This document shows positions 15,046 through 15,783 of a stretch of 15,783 nucleotides of DNA, piece by piece (the first letter of the stretch is position 1; each line of letters begins with the position of its first letter). The notes beneath the pieces are model-generated. The model was given only the letters and a program-made list of their open reading frames with translations. It ran no database searches and had not been told where the DNA came from. Location of the stretch: assembly GCA_018780025.1 (NCBI GenBank), contig JADMKH010000020.1, positions 1-15,783 on the forward strand, in the 5' to 3' direction. The position numbers and the translations under genes are program-made. The DNA comes from Thiobacillus sp. GTDB lineage: Bacteria; Pseudomonadota; Gammaproteobacteria; Burkholderiales; Thiobacillaceae.

Positions 15046-15783
15046 TCAGCCTGGTTTTCCGTCGACCCGTGAACGCAGCAGCATCGGCGTGTAGAGTGCG
15101 GCAAACAAACCAAACGCGGCCATCCACATCAGCCCGGCAACGGTCATGCCCTGAGAATAGGCCGCCGGAAAAAACAGCGGCACCGCAACGCGGATCAGCG
15201 CAGCGAGATTGATTGCCGCAAAAGCCCACTTCATCACGGGGGCGGGTTCCAGCATGCGCCCGGTATGCCCGAGCGAGACCCGGGCCATCATGCCCAGGGT
15301 TAGCGCGCCGATGCCGCCGGCGGTGAAAGCATGCAGCGAACTGCTGGCCGCAGCGTCGACGCCTGCCGCCGACAAGGCAAGCAGCGCAAAGCCAAGCGCA
15401 ATCCAGGCATAGCCCAGATGCAATATCCACAGCAGCGGTTCTGCCCAGAGTTTTCGGGTGTACCAGCCTGCCAGCCGAATGAAATGAACCCCGGCAGCAA
15501 GGGCGGCGAGCAGTGCAGTGACGAGTGAATCGGGCGCAATCAGCGTGGCGAGCAGCGCGCTGATGGTGGCGGGCGGGACCAGCCACTCGATGGTTTTCCA
15601 GCGCCGCGCGCGGGTGCGCAGCTTGTTGTCGGTAAAGCTGGGAATCACCCGCCCACCCATCAGCACGATGAGCGTCACCACCCCATAGGCAGCCAGGTAC
15701 AGGCCCAGTCTTGCGGTGCCGGATGTCCATCCCAGTCCGTCCAGGTGCACCAGCGCATTGGCTGCCGTCAGCGCCAGCAGCAC
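15046..15783 (-). CDS. nnrS: NnrS family membrane protein, 5'-partial
   Basis: NnrS is a polytopic, haem- and copper-containing inner-membrane protein found in denitrifiers and linked to the nitric-oxide stress response. The frame is open to the end of the window, which on this strand cuts off the N-terminal part; 245 residues remain of a family length near 400. Family blocks seen: MGGRVIPSFTDNKLR (about residues 42-56 of the visible part), WKTIEWLV, HFIRLAGWYTRKLW, WILHLGYAWIALGF and HAFTAGGIGALTLGMMARVSLGHTGR, with several membrane segments and conserved His residues between them. The protein ends shortly after the last membrane segment. The promoter, where an FNR- or NnrR-type site would be expected, is outside the window. 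The presence suggests exposure to nitrogen oxides, but no other denitrification gene is visible. Confidence 0.93.
   Translation of the reverse strand: MLLALTAANALVHLDGLGWTSGTARLGLYLAAYGVVTLIVLMGGRVIPSFTDNKLRTRARRWKTIEWLVPPATISALLATLIAPDSLVTALLAALAAGVHFIRLAGWYTRKLWAEPLLWILHLGYAWIALGFALLALSAAGVDAAASSSLHAFTAGGIGALTLGMMARVSLGHTGRMLEPAPVMKWAFAAINLAALIRVAVPLFFPAAYSQGMTVAGLMWMAAFGLFAALYTPMLLRSRVDGKPG

Noticed and set aside
1..15783. CRISPR array, tRNA, rRNA, insertion sequence or prophage
   Set aside because: No regularly spaced repeats, tRNA-like cloverleaf, rRNA signature, transposase or integrase was seen on either strand.

Overview
The window (about 57-60 % G+C by eye, dense Proteobacteria-style coding) reads as chromosomal DNA of a Gram-negative proteobacterium. 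My best guess is a betaproteobacterium of the Nitrosomonadales type. This rests only on the gene combination (xanthan-like gum genes, a sucrose-phosphate synthase/phosphatase/amylosucrase operon, NnrS, and a CCACAGAG-type inverted-repeat element) and not on a database search.

Region 1, positions 1-7814, + strand: an exopolysaccharide cluster whose proteins resemble, one by one, the Xanthomonas xanthan 'gum' proteins. In order: a GumK-like glucuronosyltransferase (cut by the window start), UDP-glucose 6-dehydrogenase (makes UDP-glucuronate for GumK), a GumI-like terminal mannosyltransferase, a Wzx/GumJ-type flippase, a GumL-like ketal-pyruvate transferase, a GumF/GumG-like membrane O-acyltransferase, and a GumM-like WecG/TagA/CpsF glucosyltransferase. 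Together they predict a xanthan-like repeat unit with a glucuronate-containing side chain ending in a pyruvylated mannose, carrying acyl groups and exported by the Wzx/Wzy route. The functions of GumB, C, D, E and H are not seen here and probably lie upstream. A 126-bp inverted-repeat element lies between the acyltransferase and gumM; the acyltransferase reading frame runs into it and takes its last 31 codons from it.

Region 2, positions 7896-12890, - strand: a three-gene sucrose operon, read sps > spp > ams. Sucrose-phosphate synthase (GT4 plus a catalytically degenerate HAD domain) and sucrose-phosphate phosphatase overlap by 4 bp; amylosucrase follows after 52 nt. This gives UDP-glucose + fructose-6-P > sucrose-6-P > sucrose, and sucrose > alpha-glucan + fructose. 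No fructokinase gene is present in the operon. Region 2 is convergent with the gum cluster, separated by about 80 bp holding an imperfect inverted repeat. Both regions draw on UDP-glucose.

Region 3, positions 12891-15783, - strand: a 251-bp gap with a possible relic of a coding sequence, then a periplasmic gamma-glutamyltransferase with signal peptide and complete active site, then the C-terminal part of an NnrS-family membrane protein cut by the window end.

No rRNA, tRNA, CRISPR array, transposase, integrase or prophage gene was seen.
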